This document shows positions 45,855 to 56,615 of a DNA stretch of 64,000 nucleotides, piece by piece. Source of the DNA: Immundisolibacterales bacterium (lineage in GTDB: Bacteria > Pseudomonadota > Gammaproteobacteria > HK1); assembly GCA_026712715.1 (NCBI GenBank), contig JAPOPW010000024.1, positions 124,001 to 188,000 on the forward strand. The letters are read 5' to 3'. Every line of letters starts with the position of its first letter. The first letter of the stretch is position 1. Below the pieces are notes generated by a model, which saw only the letters and a program-made list of their open reading frames with translations, searched no databases and had not been told where the DNA came from. A program made the translations under genes and the position numbers.

Positions 45855-47651
45855 GTGCGAATTCCCCAATCAAGACGACCCGGTATCGGCGTGGACGGAC
45901 TCGAGCGGCCGAGCGCCGCGCCGCCACGCCCCTGGAGGGTCCAGTTCGTCGTCGCCGCGCTCGCCGCCAGTGCGTTGGGCCTTCTCGGCCGGGCCGTGTA
46001 CCTGAACCTGAACCAGGGGGAGTTCCTCCGCAACGAAGGCGATGCACGCCACGTCCGCACCGTGACCTCGCACGCGCCGCGCGGGGTCATCCGCGACCGA
46101 AACGGCACCGCGCTCGCGATGAGCACCGCGATCGAGTCGATCTGGATCGACCCCCGGGAAGCCGTTCGCGAGCGGTACCGCTGGCCCGAGCTGGCCGCGG
46201 CCGCGGCGGTCGACTCCGAGGAGCTCGCGCGCAAGCTGGACGAGCGCTCCGAGCGTTCGTTCGTGTACCTGCGCCGTCACGTCGAGCCGGACGTCGCGGC
46301 GCGCGTCCGGTCCCTCGGTATCGCGGGGGTGTACATCGAACGGGAGTTCCGCCGCTACTACCCCGAGGCCGAGGTCGCGGCGCACGTCGTCGGCTTCACC
46401 AACATCGACGGACAAGGGCAGGAAGGCGTGGAGTTCGCCTACGACGAGGTGCTCAAGGGTCACTCCGGAGCGAAGGAAGTCATCCAGGATCGGCTCGGCC
46501 GCAGCGTGGAGGACGTCCAGAACGTGAGCTCCGCCCGGCCCGGACGCGACGTCTACCTGACCATCGACGTGCGGCTTCAGTCGCTCGCCCATCGAGCCCT
46601 CAAGGCGGCGGTGCAGCGCCACGAGGCGGAGGCCGGATCGGTAGTGGTGGTGGACGTGCGCACCGGAGAGATCCACGCGATGGTCAACCAACCGTCGTAC
46701 AACCCGAACGATCCGGCGAAGCGCAAGGGTCCGGCGACCCGCAACCGTGCCGTCACCGACATGTTCGAGCCCGGTTCGACGGTCAAGCCCTTCGCGGTCA
46801 TGGCCGCGCTCGAGTCCGGCGTGGCCGGGCCCCGGACGACGGTGGACACCTCGCCCGGGTTCCTCAAGCTCGGGCGGAACGTGGTGCGCGACCGGCGCGA
46901 TCTCGGGGAGCTCGACGTGGCCGGGGTGATCCGGCTCTCGAGCAACGTCGGGGTCAGCCGCATCGCCCTTGCCACGCCGCCGGACCGGCTCTGGGACGCG
47001 TACGCCGGGGTGGGCTTCGGAAGCGCCTCGGGAAGCCATGCGGTAGGAGAGTCGTCGGGAGTCCTGAAGCGCTCCCGGCGCTTCGGCGACTTCGAGCGCG
47101 CCACGCTCTCCTACGGTTACGGCCTCGCGGTGACCGCGCTTCAGCTCGCCCGCGCCTACGCCGTCTTCGCCAACGCAGGGAAGCGGCTCGAGCTGCGGCT
47201 CGAGACTCTCGATCCGACCGGTGGCGGCGCCCCACCCGCCGCCACCACTCGGGTCATGTCCGACGCGACCGCGCGAAAGATGGTCGAAATGCTCGAAGCG
47301 GTGGTCGACACGAAGGACGGCACCGGCCGGCGGGCCCGCATCCGCGGCTACCGCGTGGCGGGCAAGACCGGCACGACGCGAAAGGCGATCTCCGGCGGCT
47401 ACGCGAAGCGGCGCTACCTGTCCCTGTTCACCGGCCTCGCGCCGGTGAGCGATCCGCGATTCGTCGTCGCAGTCGTGATCGACGATCCGCGCGGCAAGAA
47501 GTACTACGGCGGCGAGGTCGCCGCCCCGGTGTTCAAGACCGTGATGGCGGACGCCCTGCGGCTCAATGCGGTGCCTCCCGACTCTTCCCGCACCCCGCCC
47601 CGCAACGCCGCGACGGAGAACTACGCGCTCGTTCAGGACGCGCGTGGATAG
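45855..47651 (+). CDS. ftsI: Septal transpeptidase FtsI (PBP3)
   Basis: A 598-residue class B penicillin-binding protein that crosslinks septal peptidoglycan together with FtsW. One helix at about 28-50, a pedestal domain, then the transpeptidase domain with active-site Ser308 in GSTVKPF, SSN at 362-364 and KTGT at 504-507. The GTG start at 45855 is five bases after ftsL. Ends about 12 bases before murE. Length fits Gammaproteobacterial FtsI. Confidence 0.98.
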   Translation: MRIPQSRRPGIGVDGLERPSAAPPRPWRVQFVVAALAASALGLLGRAVYLNLNQGEFLRNEGDARHVRTVTSHAPRGVIRDRNGTALAMSTAIESIWIDPREAVRERYRWPELAAAAAVDSEELARKLDERSERSFVYLRRHVEPDVAARVRSLGIAGVYIEREFRRYYPEAEVAAHVVGFTNIDGQGQEGVEFAYDEVLKGHSGAKEVIQDRLGRSVEDVQNVSSARPGRDVYLTIDVRLQSLAHRALKAAVQRHEAEAGSVVVVDVRTGEIHAMVNQPSYNPNDPAKRKGPATRNRAVTDMFEPGSTVKPFAVMAALESGVAGPRTTVDTSPGFLKLGRNVVRDRRDLGELDVAGVIRLSSNVGVSRIALATPPDRLWDAYAGVGFGSASGSHAVGESSGVLKRSRRFGDFERATLSYGYGLAVTALQLARAYAVFANAGKRLELRLETLDPTGGGAPPAATTRVMSDATARKMVEMLEAVVDTKDGTGRRARIRGYRVAGKTGTTRKAISGGYAKRRYLSLFTGLAPVSDPRFVVAVVIDDPRGKKYYGGEVAAPVFKTVMADALRLNAVPPDSSRTPPRNAATENYALVQDARG

Positions 47652-47662
47652 GGCCGGCCCGG

Positions 47663-49156
47663 ATGAACGTTCGCTCCTTGCTCGCCGACTCCGTTCTTCT
47701 TCCTCCGGGTCTCCCGGGGGATGCCCCGGTGCGCGGCCTCGCGGTGGACAGCCGCCGAGTCGAGCCGGGGTTCGTGTTCTTCGCCCGTCCCGGACGGCGC
47801 ACCGACGGCGCCCGCTACGCCGGCGAGGCGCTCCGTGCCGGTGCGGCGGCGGTGATCGTGCCCTCCGGCGGCGCGCCTTCGCGACAGCCTCGCTTCGTCG
47901 AGGTTGACGATCTACCGGGCGTCATCGGCCGCGCGGCCGATCGCTTCCACGGTGCGCCGACCGCGCGCATGGGGGTCACGGGCATCACCGGCACCAACGG
48001 CAAGACCACGGTTGCGCACTGTGTCGCGCAGGCGTTCCGGGCCCTCGAGCCGGAGGCGCCCTGCGCCGTGATCGGGACGCTTGGACACGGGCTTCCCGGT
48101 GCGCTCGCGGCGACCTCGCTCACGACTCCCGACGTCCTCGACTTGCATCGGACCTTGGCCGAGATGCATCGCGCGGGTCTCACCCGGGTGGCCATGGAGG
48201 TGTCGTCGCACGCAATCGAGCAGGGCCGCATCGCGGGGGTCCGGTTCCGGGTCGCGTGCCTGACCAACATCGGCCGCGATCACCTCGACTACCATCCGAG
48301 CGCCGAGGCCTATGCCGCGGCCAAGCGCCGGCTGTTCTCGTGGCCGGAGCTGCAGGCCGCGGTCATCAACGCCGACGACCGGCTGGGCCGTGCCATCCTC
48401 GAGTCCGACGAGGGTCCCCGCCTCCGGTTGAGCTACGGGCTGGAGGACCCGGCCGCCGCGGTGCGCGGCCGCCTCGAGTCCGGCCCGCGCACGGACCGGA
48501 CCCGGCTCGAGGTCGCGCACGGGGACGCACGGGCGGTCGTCGACAGCCCGCTCGTCGGCCGCTTCAACACGTACAACCTGCTGGCCTGCGTGGCGATCCT
48601 GCTCGCCATGGACATCCCCCTGGAGCGGGCGGCGCAGGGGCTTGCGGCCGCCGTGCCCCCCCCGGGCAGGCTGCAACCGGTGCACGCCGATCCGGGGGAC
48701 GCTTCGGCGCCGGCCGTCTACGTCGACTACGCCCACACTCCCGATGCGCTGGAGGCGGTGCTCGCGTCGCTCAGGACGCTCGCGAAGGGCGAGGTCCGCA
48801 TCGTCTTCGGATGCGGGGGCGGGCGCGACACGGGCAAGCGCCGGTTGATGGGAACGGCCGCGGCGCGGGGCGCGGATCGACTCTTCGTGACCAGCGACAA
48901 CCCGCGGGAGGAGGACCCCCTCGCCATCATCGAAGGGATCCTCGCGGGGGTCGAAGGCGCCCGGCTCGAAGTCGAGCCCGACCGGCGGCTCGCGATCCAC
49001 GCGGCCATTGCGGATGCGGACCGCGACGACATCGTGCTCGTGGCCGGAAAGGGTCACGAGGCCTGGCAGGAGATCGGCGACGAACGGCGTCCATTCGACG
49101 ATGCCGCGACGGCGCGCGAAGCGCTGGTCCGCCGGACGGCGAGGGGTGCGGCGTGA
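47663..49156 (+). CDS. murE: UDP-MurNAc-tripeptide synthetase
   Basis: A 497-residue Mur ligase that adds the third amino acid to UDP-MurNAc-L-Ala-D-Glu using ATP. P-loop GITGTNGKTTVAH at about 107-119, SLTTPDVLDLHRTL, MEVSSHAIEQGRI and the substrate motif DNPR at 412-415, which indicates meso-diaminopimelate as the added residue. ATG 47663 has GG-rich sequence upstream. The stop overlaps murF by four bases. Confidence 0.98.
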   Translation: MNVRSLLADSVLLPPGLPGDAPVRGLAVDSRRVEPGFVFFARPGRRTDGARYAGEALRAGAAAVIVPSGGAPSRQPRFVEVDDLPGVIGRAADRFHGAPTARMGVTGITGTNGKTTVAHCVAQAFRALEPEAPCAVIGTLGHGLPGALAATSLTTPDVLDLHRTLAEMHRAGLTRVAMEVSSHAIEQGRIAGVRFRVACLTNIGRDHLDYHPSAEAYAAAKRRLFSWPELQAAVINADDRLGRAILESDEGPRLRLSYGLEDPAAAVRGRLESGPRTDRTRLEVAHGDARAVVDSPLVGRFNTYNLLACVAILLAMDIPLERAAQGLAAAVPPPGRLQPVHADPGDASAPAVYVDYAHTPDALEAVLASLRTLAKGEVRIVFGCGGGRDTGKRRLMGTAAARGADRLFVTSDNPREEDPLAIIEGILAGVEGARLEVEPDRRLAIHAAIADADRDDIVLVAGKGHEAWQEIGDERRPFDDAATAREALVRRTARGAA

Positions 49157-50511
49157 TCGAAATGCGGCTCGGCGAAGCGGCCGCGGCGATCCACGCGGCG
49201 CGCGTACCCGCGCGCGAGGCGGACCTCGCCTTTCGCGGGGTGTCGACGGACTCCCGGCGCGATTGCACGGGAGTCCTCTTCTTCGCCCTTCGCGGTCCGA
49301 GCTTCGACGGCCACGACCACGTCGAGGACGCGGCGCGGGCCGGCGCGGTGGCGGCGGTCGTCGAGCGCCCGGGCGAGGGCGGCCCGCCCCGACTCGTGGT
49401 CCCGGACGCTCGCCGCGCGCTTGCCGGGCTTGCGTCGCACTGGCGCGCCCGGTTCGACGTCCCCTTCGTCGCGGTGACCGGCAGCAACGGCAAGACCACC
49501 GTCAAGGAGATGATCGCGTCGATCCTCGCGCGCCGTCACCGCACGCACGCAACCGCGGGCAATCTCAACACCGACATCGGTCTTGCCGCGACCCTCTTCG
49601 GGCTCGCTCCCGGACACCGCAGGGCGGTGGTGGAAATGGGCGCCAACCACCCCGGAGAGATTGCGGAGCTGGCGCGACTGTGCACCCCGCAGGTGGCGGT
49701 GGTGACCCAGTGCGCGCCGGCCCACCTCGAAGGGTTCGGGGACGTGGCGGGGGTGGCCCGGGCGAAGGGAGAGCTCTTCGAGGCGCTGCCGCCCGACGGT
49801 ACCGGCGTGGTAAATGCCGACGATCGCTTCGCGGGTTTCTGGACGGGGCAGCTCGGACGGCGCCGGATCCTTCGCTTCGGACTCGATTCGCCGGCCGACG
49901 TTTCGGCGCGATGGAGGCCGCGCGGGCACGGCTCGCGAATCGACCTCGCGACCCCTGCCGGGGAAGCGGTGGTCAATCTCGGGCTTCCCGGCCGGCACAA
50001 CGTCATGAACGCGCTCGCGGCGGCCGCGGCGAGCCACGCGCTCGGGGAGCCCCTGGACGCGATCGCGCAGGGGCTCGAGGCGATGCAGCCGGTCCCCGGG
50101 CGCCTTTGCATGCGTTCGCTCGTGGGTGGCTCGGTGCTGCTGGACGATACCTACAACGCCAACCCGGGCTCGCTGCGGGCCGCGCTGGACGTCCTGGCGG
50201 ATCGCGGCGGCGCGCGCTGGCTCGTCCTCGGGGACATGGCCGAGCTCGGCGGGGGGGAACAGGACCTTCATCGCGAGGCGGGACGTCTCGCCCGGGAGCG
50301 GGGGGTCGACCGGCTGTACGGGGTGGGACGGCTCGCCGCGGAGGCGGTGGAGGCGTTCGGTCCGGGTGGCCGGCACCACGCCTCTCGTGATGCGCTGGTG
50401 GCCGAGCTGCGGGCGGACCTCGCGGCGTGCTCTCCGGTCACCGCGCTGGTGAAGGGCTCGCGATCGATGGGAATGGAGAGCGTCGTTCAGGCGCTCGGCG
50501 ACCGATGCTGA
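49153..50511 (+). CDS. murF: UDP-MurNAc-tripeptide-D-Ala-D-Ala ligase
   Basis: A 452-residue Mur ligase that attaches D-Ala-D-Ala. [18 protein letters not shown] near the start, P-loop [13 protein letters not shown] at about 115-127, [57 protein letters not shown] and [18 protein letters not shown] follow MurF. GTG 49153 overlaps the murE stop and the end overlaps mraY by seven bases. Its substrate D-Ala-D-Ala must come from a ddl gene outside the cluster. Confidence 0.98.
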   Translation: MIEMRLGEAAAAIHAARVPAREADLAFRGVSTDSRRDCTGVLFFALRGPSFDGHDHVEDAARAGAVAAVVERPGEGGPPRLVVPDARRALAGLASHWRARFDVPFVAVTGSNGKTTVKEMIASILARRHRTHATAGNLNTDIGLAATLFGLAPGHRRAVVEMGANHPGEIAELARLCTPQVAVVTQCAPAHLEGFGDVAGVARAKGELFEALPPDGTGVVNADDRFAGFWTGQLGRRRILRFGLDSPADVSARWRPRGHGSRIDLATPAGEAVVNLGLPGRHNVMNALAAAAASHALGEPLDAIAQGLEAMQPVPGRLCMRSLVGGSVLLDDTYNANPGSLRAALDVLADRGGARWLVLGDMAELGGGEQDLHREAGRLARERGVDRLYGVGRLAAEAVEAFGPGGRHHASRDALVAELRADLAACSPVTALVKGSRSMGMESVVQALGDRC

Positions 50512-51575
50512 CCTGGCTCTTCGATTCGCTGGCCGCGCTTCACGGCGGGTTCGGAGTCTTCCAGTACCTCACCTTGCGGGCCGTCTGCGCGGTCCTGACG
50601 GCGCTGTTCATCGCCCTCGCGGTCGGCCCCGAAGCGATCCGCCGTCTGCGCCGGTTCGGAGAAGTCGTGCGCGACGACGGCCCCCAGTCGCACCACGCGA
50701 AGGCGGGCACTCCGACCATGGGGGGGGTGTTCATTCTGCTGGCGGTGGTCGTCTCGACCCTGCTGTGGGCCGAGCTCCACAACCGTTTCGTCTGGGTGGT
50801 GCTCGCGATGACCCTCGCATTCGGCGCGATCGGCTGGCGCGACGACTATCGCAAGCTCACCCCCCGGCGGGGGATGTCGGCACGCCGCAAGTACCTGCTG
50901 CAGTCGCTGGTGGGCCTCGCCGGGGCGTCCTATCTCTACGTTTCGGCCCAGGGGGCGGCCGAGCTCCAGCTCATCGTTCCGGTGGTGAAGGACGTCGCGT
51001 TCGACCTCGGCTGGCTCTTCGTTCCCCTGGCCTACTTCGTGATCGTCGGCACCAGCAACGCGGTCAATCTCACCGACGGCCTCGACGGCCTCGCGATCGG
51101 ACACACGGTCCTCATCGCGAGCGCGCTCTCCGTCTTCGTCTACGTATCCGGTCACACCGAGTTCGCCTCCTATCTCGCGTTTCCCTCCATTCCGGGGGTC
51201 GGCGAGGTCGTCGTCGTATGCGCCTCGATCGCGGGCGCCGGTCTTGGATTCCTCTGGTTCAACGCCTATCCCGCGCAGGTCTTCATGGGCGACATCGGGG
51301 CGCTCGCGCTCGGCGCCGCCCTCGGAACCATCGCAGTGGTGTGCCGCCAGGAGATCGTCCTCTTCGTCATGGGCGGCGTGTTCGTCATGGAAACGGTCTC
51401 GGTCATCCTCCAGGTCGTCTCCTTCCGGCTGACCGGGCGCCGCATCTTTCGCATGGCCCCGCTCCACCACCACTTCGAGCTCAAGGGCTGGCCGGAGCCG
51501 CGGGTGATCGTGCGCCTGTGGATCGTGACCCTGGTCCTGGTCCTGATCGGTCTCGCGACCCTGAAGGTGCGCTAG
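50505..51575 (+). CDS. mraY: Phospho-MurNAc-pentapeptide translocase
   Basis: A 356-residue polytopic membrane enzyme (about ten helices) that moves phospho-MurNAc-pentapeptide to undecaprenyl phosphate, giving lipid [58 protein letters not shown] with the aspartates, [15 protein letters not shown] and the histidine stretch [23 protein letters not shown] are all present. Starts at ATG 50505 inside the murF end. Confidence 0.98.
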   Translation: MLTWLFDSLAALHGGFGVFQYLTLRAVCAVLTALFIALAVGPEAIRRLRRFGEVVRDDGPQSHHAKAGTPTMGGVFILLAVVVSTLLWAELHNRFVWVVLAMTLAFGAIGWRDDYRKLTPRRGMSARRKYLLQSLVGLAGASYLYVSAQGAAELQLIVPVVKDVAFDLGWLFVPLAYFVIVGTSNAVNLTDGLDGLAIGHTVLIASALSVFVYVSGHTEFASYLAFPSIPGVGEVVVVCASIAGAGLGFLWFNAYPAQVFMGDIGALALGAALGTIAVVCRQEIVLFVMGGVFVMETVSVILQVVSFRLTGRRIFRMAPLHHHFELKGWPEPRVIVRLWIVTLVLVLIGLATLKVR

Positions 51576-52946
51576 GTGAAGGGAGCGCAGCCGCATGGGC
51601 GAACGGTGGTGGTCGGGCTCGGCGACTCGGGGCTCGCGTGCGCCCGCCACCTGCGCGCGCACGGCGTGAACGTGGCGATCGCCGACAGCCGCCCGGCTCC
51701 TCCGCGGGAGCAGGACGCCCGGCATTCGCTCCCGCGGGTGGACATCCGGCTCGGGGCATTCGATCCGGACTGGTTCGCCGGGGCGGTGGAGCTGGTTCTC
51801 AGTCCCGGCGTGTCGGTGGACGAGCCGGCGGTGGCGCACGCCGCCGCCAGGGGTGTGCCGATCCTCGGCGAGGTCGAGCTGTTCGCCCGCGCGGTACACC
51901 CGCCGGTCGTCGCGGTCACCGGGACGAACGGGAAAAGCACGGTCTGCGCGTGGGTTCGGGCGATGGCCGAAGCGCACGGACTGCAGGCCACCCTGGGAGG
52001 GAACTTCGGCCCTCCCGCGCTCACCCTTCTCGATTCGCGCCCGGACCTCCATGTCGTCGAGCTGTCCAGCTTCCAGCTCGAGACGACCCGGTCGCTGCGC
52101 CCGCGGGTTGCCGCGCTGCTCAACGTGAGCCCCGATCATCTCGATCGGCATCGCGGCTTCGAGGCGTATCGGCAGGCCAAGGCGCGGATCTTCGCGAACG
52201 CGAAGACCGCCGTCCTGTGGAGGGACGATCCGTGGCTCGAGGAGCTCGGCGCACGGCTCGCGGGCGACGGCCTGCGGGTCCTGACGTTCAGCGCAGAGCG
52301 GCCCGGAGAGGGCGAGTACGGTCTCGTATCGCGCTCGGGGAGGACGTGGCTTGCCCGCGGCCGCGAGCATCGGGTGGATGCCTCCGAGCTTGCGCTCCCC
52401 GGGCGCCACAACGCACTCAACGCGCTCGCGGCGATGGCGATTGCGGACGAGCTCGGAATCGAGTCCGCCGCCGTTCGCCGGGTCCTCGGGACCGGGCCCG
52501 GTCTCGCGCACCGCTGCGAACCCGTCGGATGCACCGGCGGGGTGCGCTGGTACGACGATTCCAAGGGAACCAACGTCGGCGCCACGGTGGCGGCGGTGAA
52601 CGGATTCGACGCGCCGCTCGTGCTCATTGCCGGCGGCGACGGCAAGGGAGCCGATTTCCGGCCGCTCGGCCGGGCCCTGCGCGGGTCGGCCGAACGCATA
52701 CGCGAGGTCGTGCTGCTCGGCCGGGACGCACCGGCCATTCGGACCCTCATCGAAGGACACGTGCCCGTCTCGAGCGTCGGGACCATGGCCGAAGCCGTTT
52801 CGCGCGCGCGCGAGGCGGCACGTCCCGGCGATGCCGTGCTGCTCTCTCCGGCTTGTGCGAGCTGGGACATGTACCGGGACTATCGCGAACGCGGACGCGA
52901 CTTCCGCGCATTGGTGCAGGGGTCCGGTACCGGGGGGGCGGCGTGA
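51576..52946 (+). CDS. murD: UDP-MurNAc-L-alanine:D-glutamate ligase
   Basis: A 456-residue Mur ligase that adds D-glutamate. VVVGLGDSGLACARHL at about 11-26, SPGVSVDEPAV, P-loop VTGTNGKSTVCAW, ELSSFQLETTRSL, LNVSPDHLDRH, LPGRHNALNALAAMAIADELG, YDDSKGTNVGATVAAV and LLSPACASWDMYRDYRERGRDFRALV fit MurD. GTG 51576 immediately follows the mraY stop with no gap. Overlaps ftsW by four bases. Confidence 0.98.
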   Translation: MKGAQPHGRTVVVGLGDSGLACARHLRAHGVNVAIADSRPAPPREQDARHSLPRVDIRLGAFDPDWFAGAVELVLSPGVSVDEPAVAHAAARGVPILGEVELFARAVHPPVVAVTGTNGKSTVCAWVRAMAEAHGLQATLGGNFGPPALTLLDSRPDLHVVELSSFQLETTRSLRPRVAALLNVSPDHLDRHRGFEAYRQAKARIFANAKTAVLWRDDPWLEELGARLAGDGLRVLTFSAERPGEGEYGLVSRSGRTWLARGREHRVDASELALPGRHNALNALAAMAIADELGIESAAVRRVLGTGPGLAHRCEPVGCTGGVRWYDDSKGTNVGATVAAVNGFDAPLVLIAGGDGKGADFRPLGRALRGSAERIREVVLLGRDAPAIRTLIEGHVPVSSVGTMAEAVSRAREAARPGDAVLLSPACASWDMYRDYRERGRDFRALVQGSGTGGAA

Positions 52947-54094
52947 CCGGGGTGCTCAGCCTCCCGGATCGGTCCACGCCGGGGGCGTGGCGGGTCGATC
53001 CCGGCCTCGCGCTCTCGGCCGCGCTGCTGATCCTGGCCGGGCTGGTGATGGTCGCGTCCGCATCGGTCTCGTTTGCCGCCAGCAAGTTCGGTTCTCCGCT
53101 TCACTTCTTCTGGCGCCAGAGTGCGGCCCTTGCGGTCGGCGTCGGCTGCGGCGCGCTGGTGTTCGTGATCGACCTCCGCTTCCTGCGGCGGATTGCCACC
53201 GTGATTCTCTTCGCCGGGATCGCGGCGCTCAGCGCGGTGCTGATCCCCGGTCTCGGGCTCGAGGCCAACGGTGCGGTCCGTTGGCTCGACCTCGGGGTCG
53301 TCACTTTCCACCCCGGGGAGGCGATGAAGCTCGTCTTCGTCGTCTACGTGGCCGCGCACCTGGCGAACCACGGGGAGAGGATCGGCCGGTACGGGCGACA
53401 CACGCTGGTCCCGACCGCGATGTACGCCCTCGTCTCCGCGCTGCTCCTCGCCGAGCCCGACTTCGGCACCGTCGTCGTCCTCGGCGCGACCCTGCTCGGC
53501 ATGCTCTTCGTTGCGGGGGTGCCGCTTCGCACCTTCGTCGTGTGGACCGTGCTGTTCGCCGGCGGAGTCGCCGTGCTCGCCCTTTCCGAGTCCTATCGCA
53601 TCCGTCGCCTGCTGGTCTTCCTCAACCCGTTCGACTCACCCTACGGCGACGGCTTTCAGCTCGTCCAGGCCCTCATCGCGGTGGGGCGCGGCGAGTGGTT
53701 CGGGGCCGGCCTCGGGGGGAGCGTCCAGAAGCTCTTCTACCTGCCGGCCGCACACACCGACTTCCTGTTTGCGGTGGTGGGCGAAGAGCTCGGATTCATG
53801 GGCATGGCGGCGGTGATCGCGCTGTTTTCGGTCCTCATCTTCCGCGCCTTCGTCATTGGCGGGCGCGCGCTCGAGTGCGGACAGCAGTTCAACGGCCATC
53901 TCGCCTACGGTCTCGCGCTCTCACTCGCGTTTCAGGCCTGGATCAACATCGGCGTGAATCTCGGGGCCCTTCCCACCAAGGGGCTCGCCCTGCCGTTCAT
54001 GAGCTACGGCGGGAACAATCTCGTGGCGAGCTGCGTCGCCCTCGGACTCCTCGTGCGGATCGACCGCGAAACGAGGATGGCGGAAGGTCGATGA
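52943..54094 (+). CDS. ftsW: Septal peptidoglycan polymerase FtsW
   Basis: A 383-residue SEDS-family membrane protein with about ten helices that polymerises lipid II at the septum with FtsI. LILAGLVMVASASVSFAA, NGAVRWLDLGVVTFHPGEAMKLVFVVYVAAHLA, LLLAEPDFGTVVVLGAT with the catalytic-loop Asp region, LIAVGRGEWFGAGLGGSVQKLFYLPAAHTDFLFAVVGEELGF and LPFMSYGGNNLVASCVALGLL are SEDS marks. GTG 52943 overlaps the murD stop; its end overlaps murG. Confidence 0.98.
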   Translation: MTGVLSLPDRSTPGAWRVDPGLALSAALLILAGLVMVASASVSFAASKFGSPLHFFWRQSAALAVGVGCGALVFVIDLRFLRRIATVILFAGIAALSAVLIPGLGLEANGAVRWLDLGVVTFHPGEAMKLVFVVYVAAHLANHGERIGRYGRHTLVPTAMYALVSALLLAEPDFGTVVVLGATLLGMLFVAGVPLRTFVVWTVLFAGGVAVLALSESYRIRRLLVFLNPFDSPYGDGFQLVQALIAVGRGEWFGAGLGGSVQKLFYLPAAHTDFLFAVVGEELGFMGMAAVIALFSVLIFRAFVIGGRALECGQQFNGHLAYGLALSLAFQAWINIGVNLGALPTKGLALPFMSYGGNNLVASCVALGLLVRIDRETRMAEGR

Positions 54095-55197
54095 CCGGCT
54101 CGCGGGTGTGCATCTTCGCCGGCGGTACCGGGGGCCACGTGTTCCCCGCCCTGGCGGTGGCGGCCCGGCTGCGCGAGGAGGGCTGGGCGGTGACCTGGGT
54201 CGGGACGCGGCGCGGAATCGAGGCCCGGGTGGTTCCCGCGGCCGAGCTCCCCCTTCACTTCATCTCCACCCGCCGGTTTCGCGGCGCTCCGCGTCTCGTG
54301 GCGCTCGCTTCGATGGCCGTGGCCCTCGTCCAGGCGACCGCGATCCTGATTCGCACGCGTCCTTGCGTGGTGATCGGAATGGGCGGGTTCGTGGCGGCTC
54401 CGGGCGGGGTGGCCGCCTGGCTGCTGCGCCGGCCCCTTCTCATACACGAGCAGAACGCCATTCCCGGGCTCGCCAACCGGGTGCTGTCGCGGATCGCGAC
54501 GGGGATCATGGAGAGCTTTTCGGGGACGTTTCCCCACCGGGGAAGGGGTTGGCTCCGTACCACCGGGAATCCGGTCCGAACCGCGGTCACGACTCTTTCA
54601 CCGCCGCGCAAGCGCATCGCGGCGGGAAGGGCCGTCCTGCGGGTGCTCGTGCTCGGAGGAAGCCAGGGCGCGGAGACGCTCAACCGTTCCGTGCCCGCCG
54701 CGGTCGCGCGCGCCGCGCGCCCGTTCGAGATCCGCCACCAGGCCGGCGAGGGCCATGTCGATGCCACCCGGGAGCGGTATCGAAAGGCGGGGGTCGAAGC
54801 GCAGGTTACCGCGTTCGTCGACGACATGGCCCGTGCCTACGACTGGGCGGACCTCGCGGTGTGCCGGGCCGGGGCGAGCACCGTCGCGGAGCTCTCCGTG
54901 ATCGGCCTCGCCTCGATCCTGGTGCCCTATCCGTGGGCCGCGGACGACCATCAGAGCGCCAACGCCCGCTTCCTCGAACAGCGCGGCGCGGCGTTCGTGG
55001 TCCCGGAAGAGGGCGATATCGTCGCCCGGCTCGCACGACTGCTCGGAACCCTCGCCTCGGATCCGGCCCGGCGCATCGCGATGGCCGAGGCGGCGTGGGA
55101 GAGCGGGCGGCGCGACGCGGCCGAACGGGTGGCGACGTGCTGCCGGGAGTTCGACTTTCCGCCCGTGTTTCCAGGGCTGCCGGGAGAGCCGTCGTGA
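54091..55197 (+). CDS. murG: Lipid II synthase MurG
   Basis: A 368-residue membrane-associated glycosyltransferase (GT28) that adds GlcNAc to lipid I. CIFAGGTGGHVFPALAVA at about 7-24, VGTRRGIEARVVP, VVIGMGGFVAAPGGVAAWLL, LIHEQNAIPGLANRVLS, TGNPVRT, LGGSQGAETLN and CRAGASTVAELSVIGLASILVPYPWAADDHQSANA are conserved. ATG 54091 overlaps the ftsW stop and the end overlaps murC, each by four bases. Confidence 0.98.
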   Translation: MTGSRVCIFAGGTGGHVFPALAVAARLREEGWAVTWVGTRRGIEARVVPAAELPLHFISTRRFRGAPRLVALASMAVALVQATAILIRTRPCVVIGMGGFVAAPGGVAAWLLRRPLLIHEQNAIPGLANRVLSRIATGIMESFSGTFPHRGRGWLRTTGNPVRTAVTTLSPPRKRIAAGRAVLRVLVLGGSQGAETLNRSVPAAVARAARPFEIRHQAGEGHVDATRERYRKAGVEAQVTAFVDDMARAYDWADLAVCRAGASTVAELSVIGLASILVPYPWAADDHQSANARFLEQRGAAFVVPEEGDIVARLARLLGTLASDPARRIAMAEAAWESGRRDAAERVATCCREFDFPPVFPGLPGEPS

Positions 55198-56615
55198 GCG
55201 CGCCGCGACATGGTCTGGACCGCATCCGCCGCATCCATTTCATCGGCATCGGGGGTGCGGGAATGGGCGGGATCGCGGAGGTTCTGCATACCCTCGGATT
55301 CGAGGTGAGCGGCTCGGACACTCACGCGAGCGAGATGACCCGCCGCCTCGCGGGACTCGGAGTCCGGGTCCATTCCGGGCACCGGACGGAGCACGTCCAC
55401 GACTGCGACGTGGTGGTCGTGTCCACCGCCATTCCGTACGGCAACAGCGAGCTCGAGGCGGCGCGCGAATGCCAGATTCCGATCGTCCCGCGGGCCGAAA
55501 TGCTGGGGGAGATCATGCGGTTTCGGCACGGCATCGCGGTCGCCGGCACCCATGGCAAGACCACCACGACGAGTCTGGTCACCAGCGTCCTCAGCGCGGG
55601 TGGACTCGATCCCACGTTCGTGATCGGCGGTCGCCTGCTCGCGTCGGGCGCGAACGGACGCCTCGGGGACGGGCGCTACCTCGTCGCCGAGGCGGACGAG
55701 AGCGACGAGTCCTTCCTTCGGCTGTGGCCGGAAATGGCGGTCGTCACCAACATCGACCACGACCACATGGGCACCTGGAACCATGACGAGTCGCGCCTCC
55801 ATGCGGCGTTCGTCGAGTTCCTCCGCCACTTGCCGTTCTACGGGCTCGCCGTCCTGTGCGCCGACGACCCGGGGGTGCGCGCCGTCCTGCCCCAGGTGTC
55901 GCGACCGGTGCTGACCTACGGCTTCGGCGAGGGAGCCGACCTGCGAGCGGTCGACGTGACCGCGCGCGGGACCCGCACCCGCTTCCGGATCCCGGCCGGC
56001 GATCTCGGACCGGAGGTCACGGTGACCCTCAACCTCCCCGGCCGGCACAACGTGCTGAACGCGCTGGCCGCGGTCGCGGTGGCTCGATCGCTCGAGATCG
56101 ACGACGGACAGATCGGCCGGGCGCTGTCCACGTTCGAGGGCATCGGGCGGCGTTTCGAGGTGCGCGAGCGGGTTCGAATCGGCGGGCACGAGGTCCGTCT
56201 CGTGGACGATTACGGCCACCATCCCCGCGAGATCGAGGCGACGATGGCCGCGGCGCGCGAAGCCTGGCCCGCGCAGCGGCTCGTCGTAGCGTTCCAGCCG
56301 CATCGGTTCACGAGGACCCGCGATCTCTTCCACGAGTTCGCGCGGGTCCTCAGCCTTGCCGACGCGCTTCTCGTCACCGACGTCTACCCTGCGGGGGAAG
56401 ACCCCATACCGGGAGCGGACGCACCGAGCCTGTGCCAGGCCGTCCGCGCCCGGGGAATGGTGGAGCCGGTCTACGTGCCCGGTGTCGACGAGCTGGGCGC
56501 GACGCTCCTCGGAGTGGTTCTCACGGACGACGTTCTGTTGCTGCTCGGCGCGGGCGACATCGGCACGGCAGCGGCGACCCTCGCGAACGGGGGCGGACCG
56601 TGCGGGGCCGGGTGA
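55194..56615 (+). CDS. murC: UDP-MurNAc:L-alanine ligase
   Basis: A 473-residue Mur ligase that starts the peptide stem with L-alanine. IHFIGIGGAGMGGIAEVLHTLGFEVSGSD at about 14-42, VVVSTAIPYGNSELEAAR, AVAGTHGKTTTTSLVTSVL (P-loop), VAEADESDESFLRLWPEMAVVTNIDHDHMGTW and DDYGHHPREIEATMAAAR are typical. GTG 55194 overlaps the murG stop. Overlaps murB by four bases. Confidence 0.98.
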   Translation: MSAPRHGLDRIRRIHFIGIGGAGMGGIAEVLHTLGFEVSGSDTHASEMTRRLAGLGVRVHSGHRTEHVHDCDVVVVSTAIPYGNSELEAARECQIPIVPRAEMLGEIMRFRHGIAVAGTHGKTTTTSLVTSVLSAGGLDPTFVIGGRLLASGANGRLGDGRYLVAEADESDESFLRLWPEMAVVTNIDHDHMGTWNHDESRLHAAFVEFLRHLPFYGLAVLCADDPGVRAVLPQVSRPVLTYGFGEGADLRAVDVTARGTRTRFRIPAGDLGPEVTVTLNLPGRHNVLNALAAVAVARSLEIDDGQIGRALSTFEGIGRRFEVRERVRIGGHEVRLVDDYGHHPREIEATMAAAREAWPAQRLVVAFQPHRFTRTRDLFHEFARVLSLADALLVTDVYPAGEDPIPGADAPSLCQAVRARGMVEPVYVPGVDELGATLLGVVLTDDVLLLLGAGDIGTAAATLANGGGPCGAG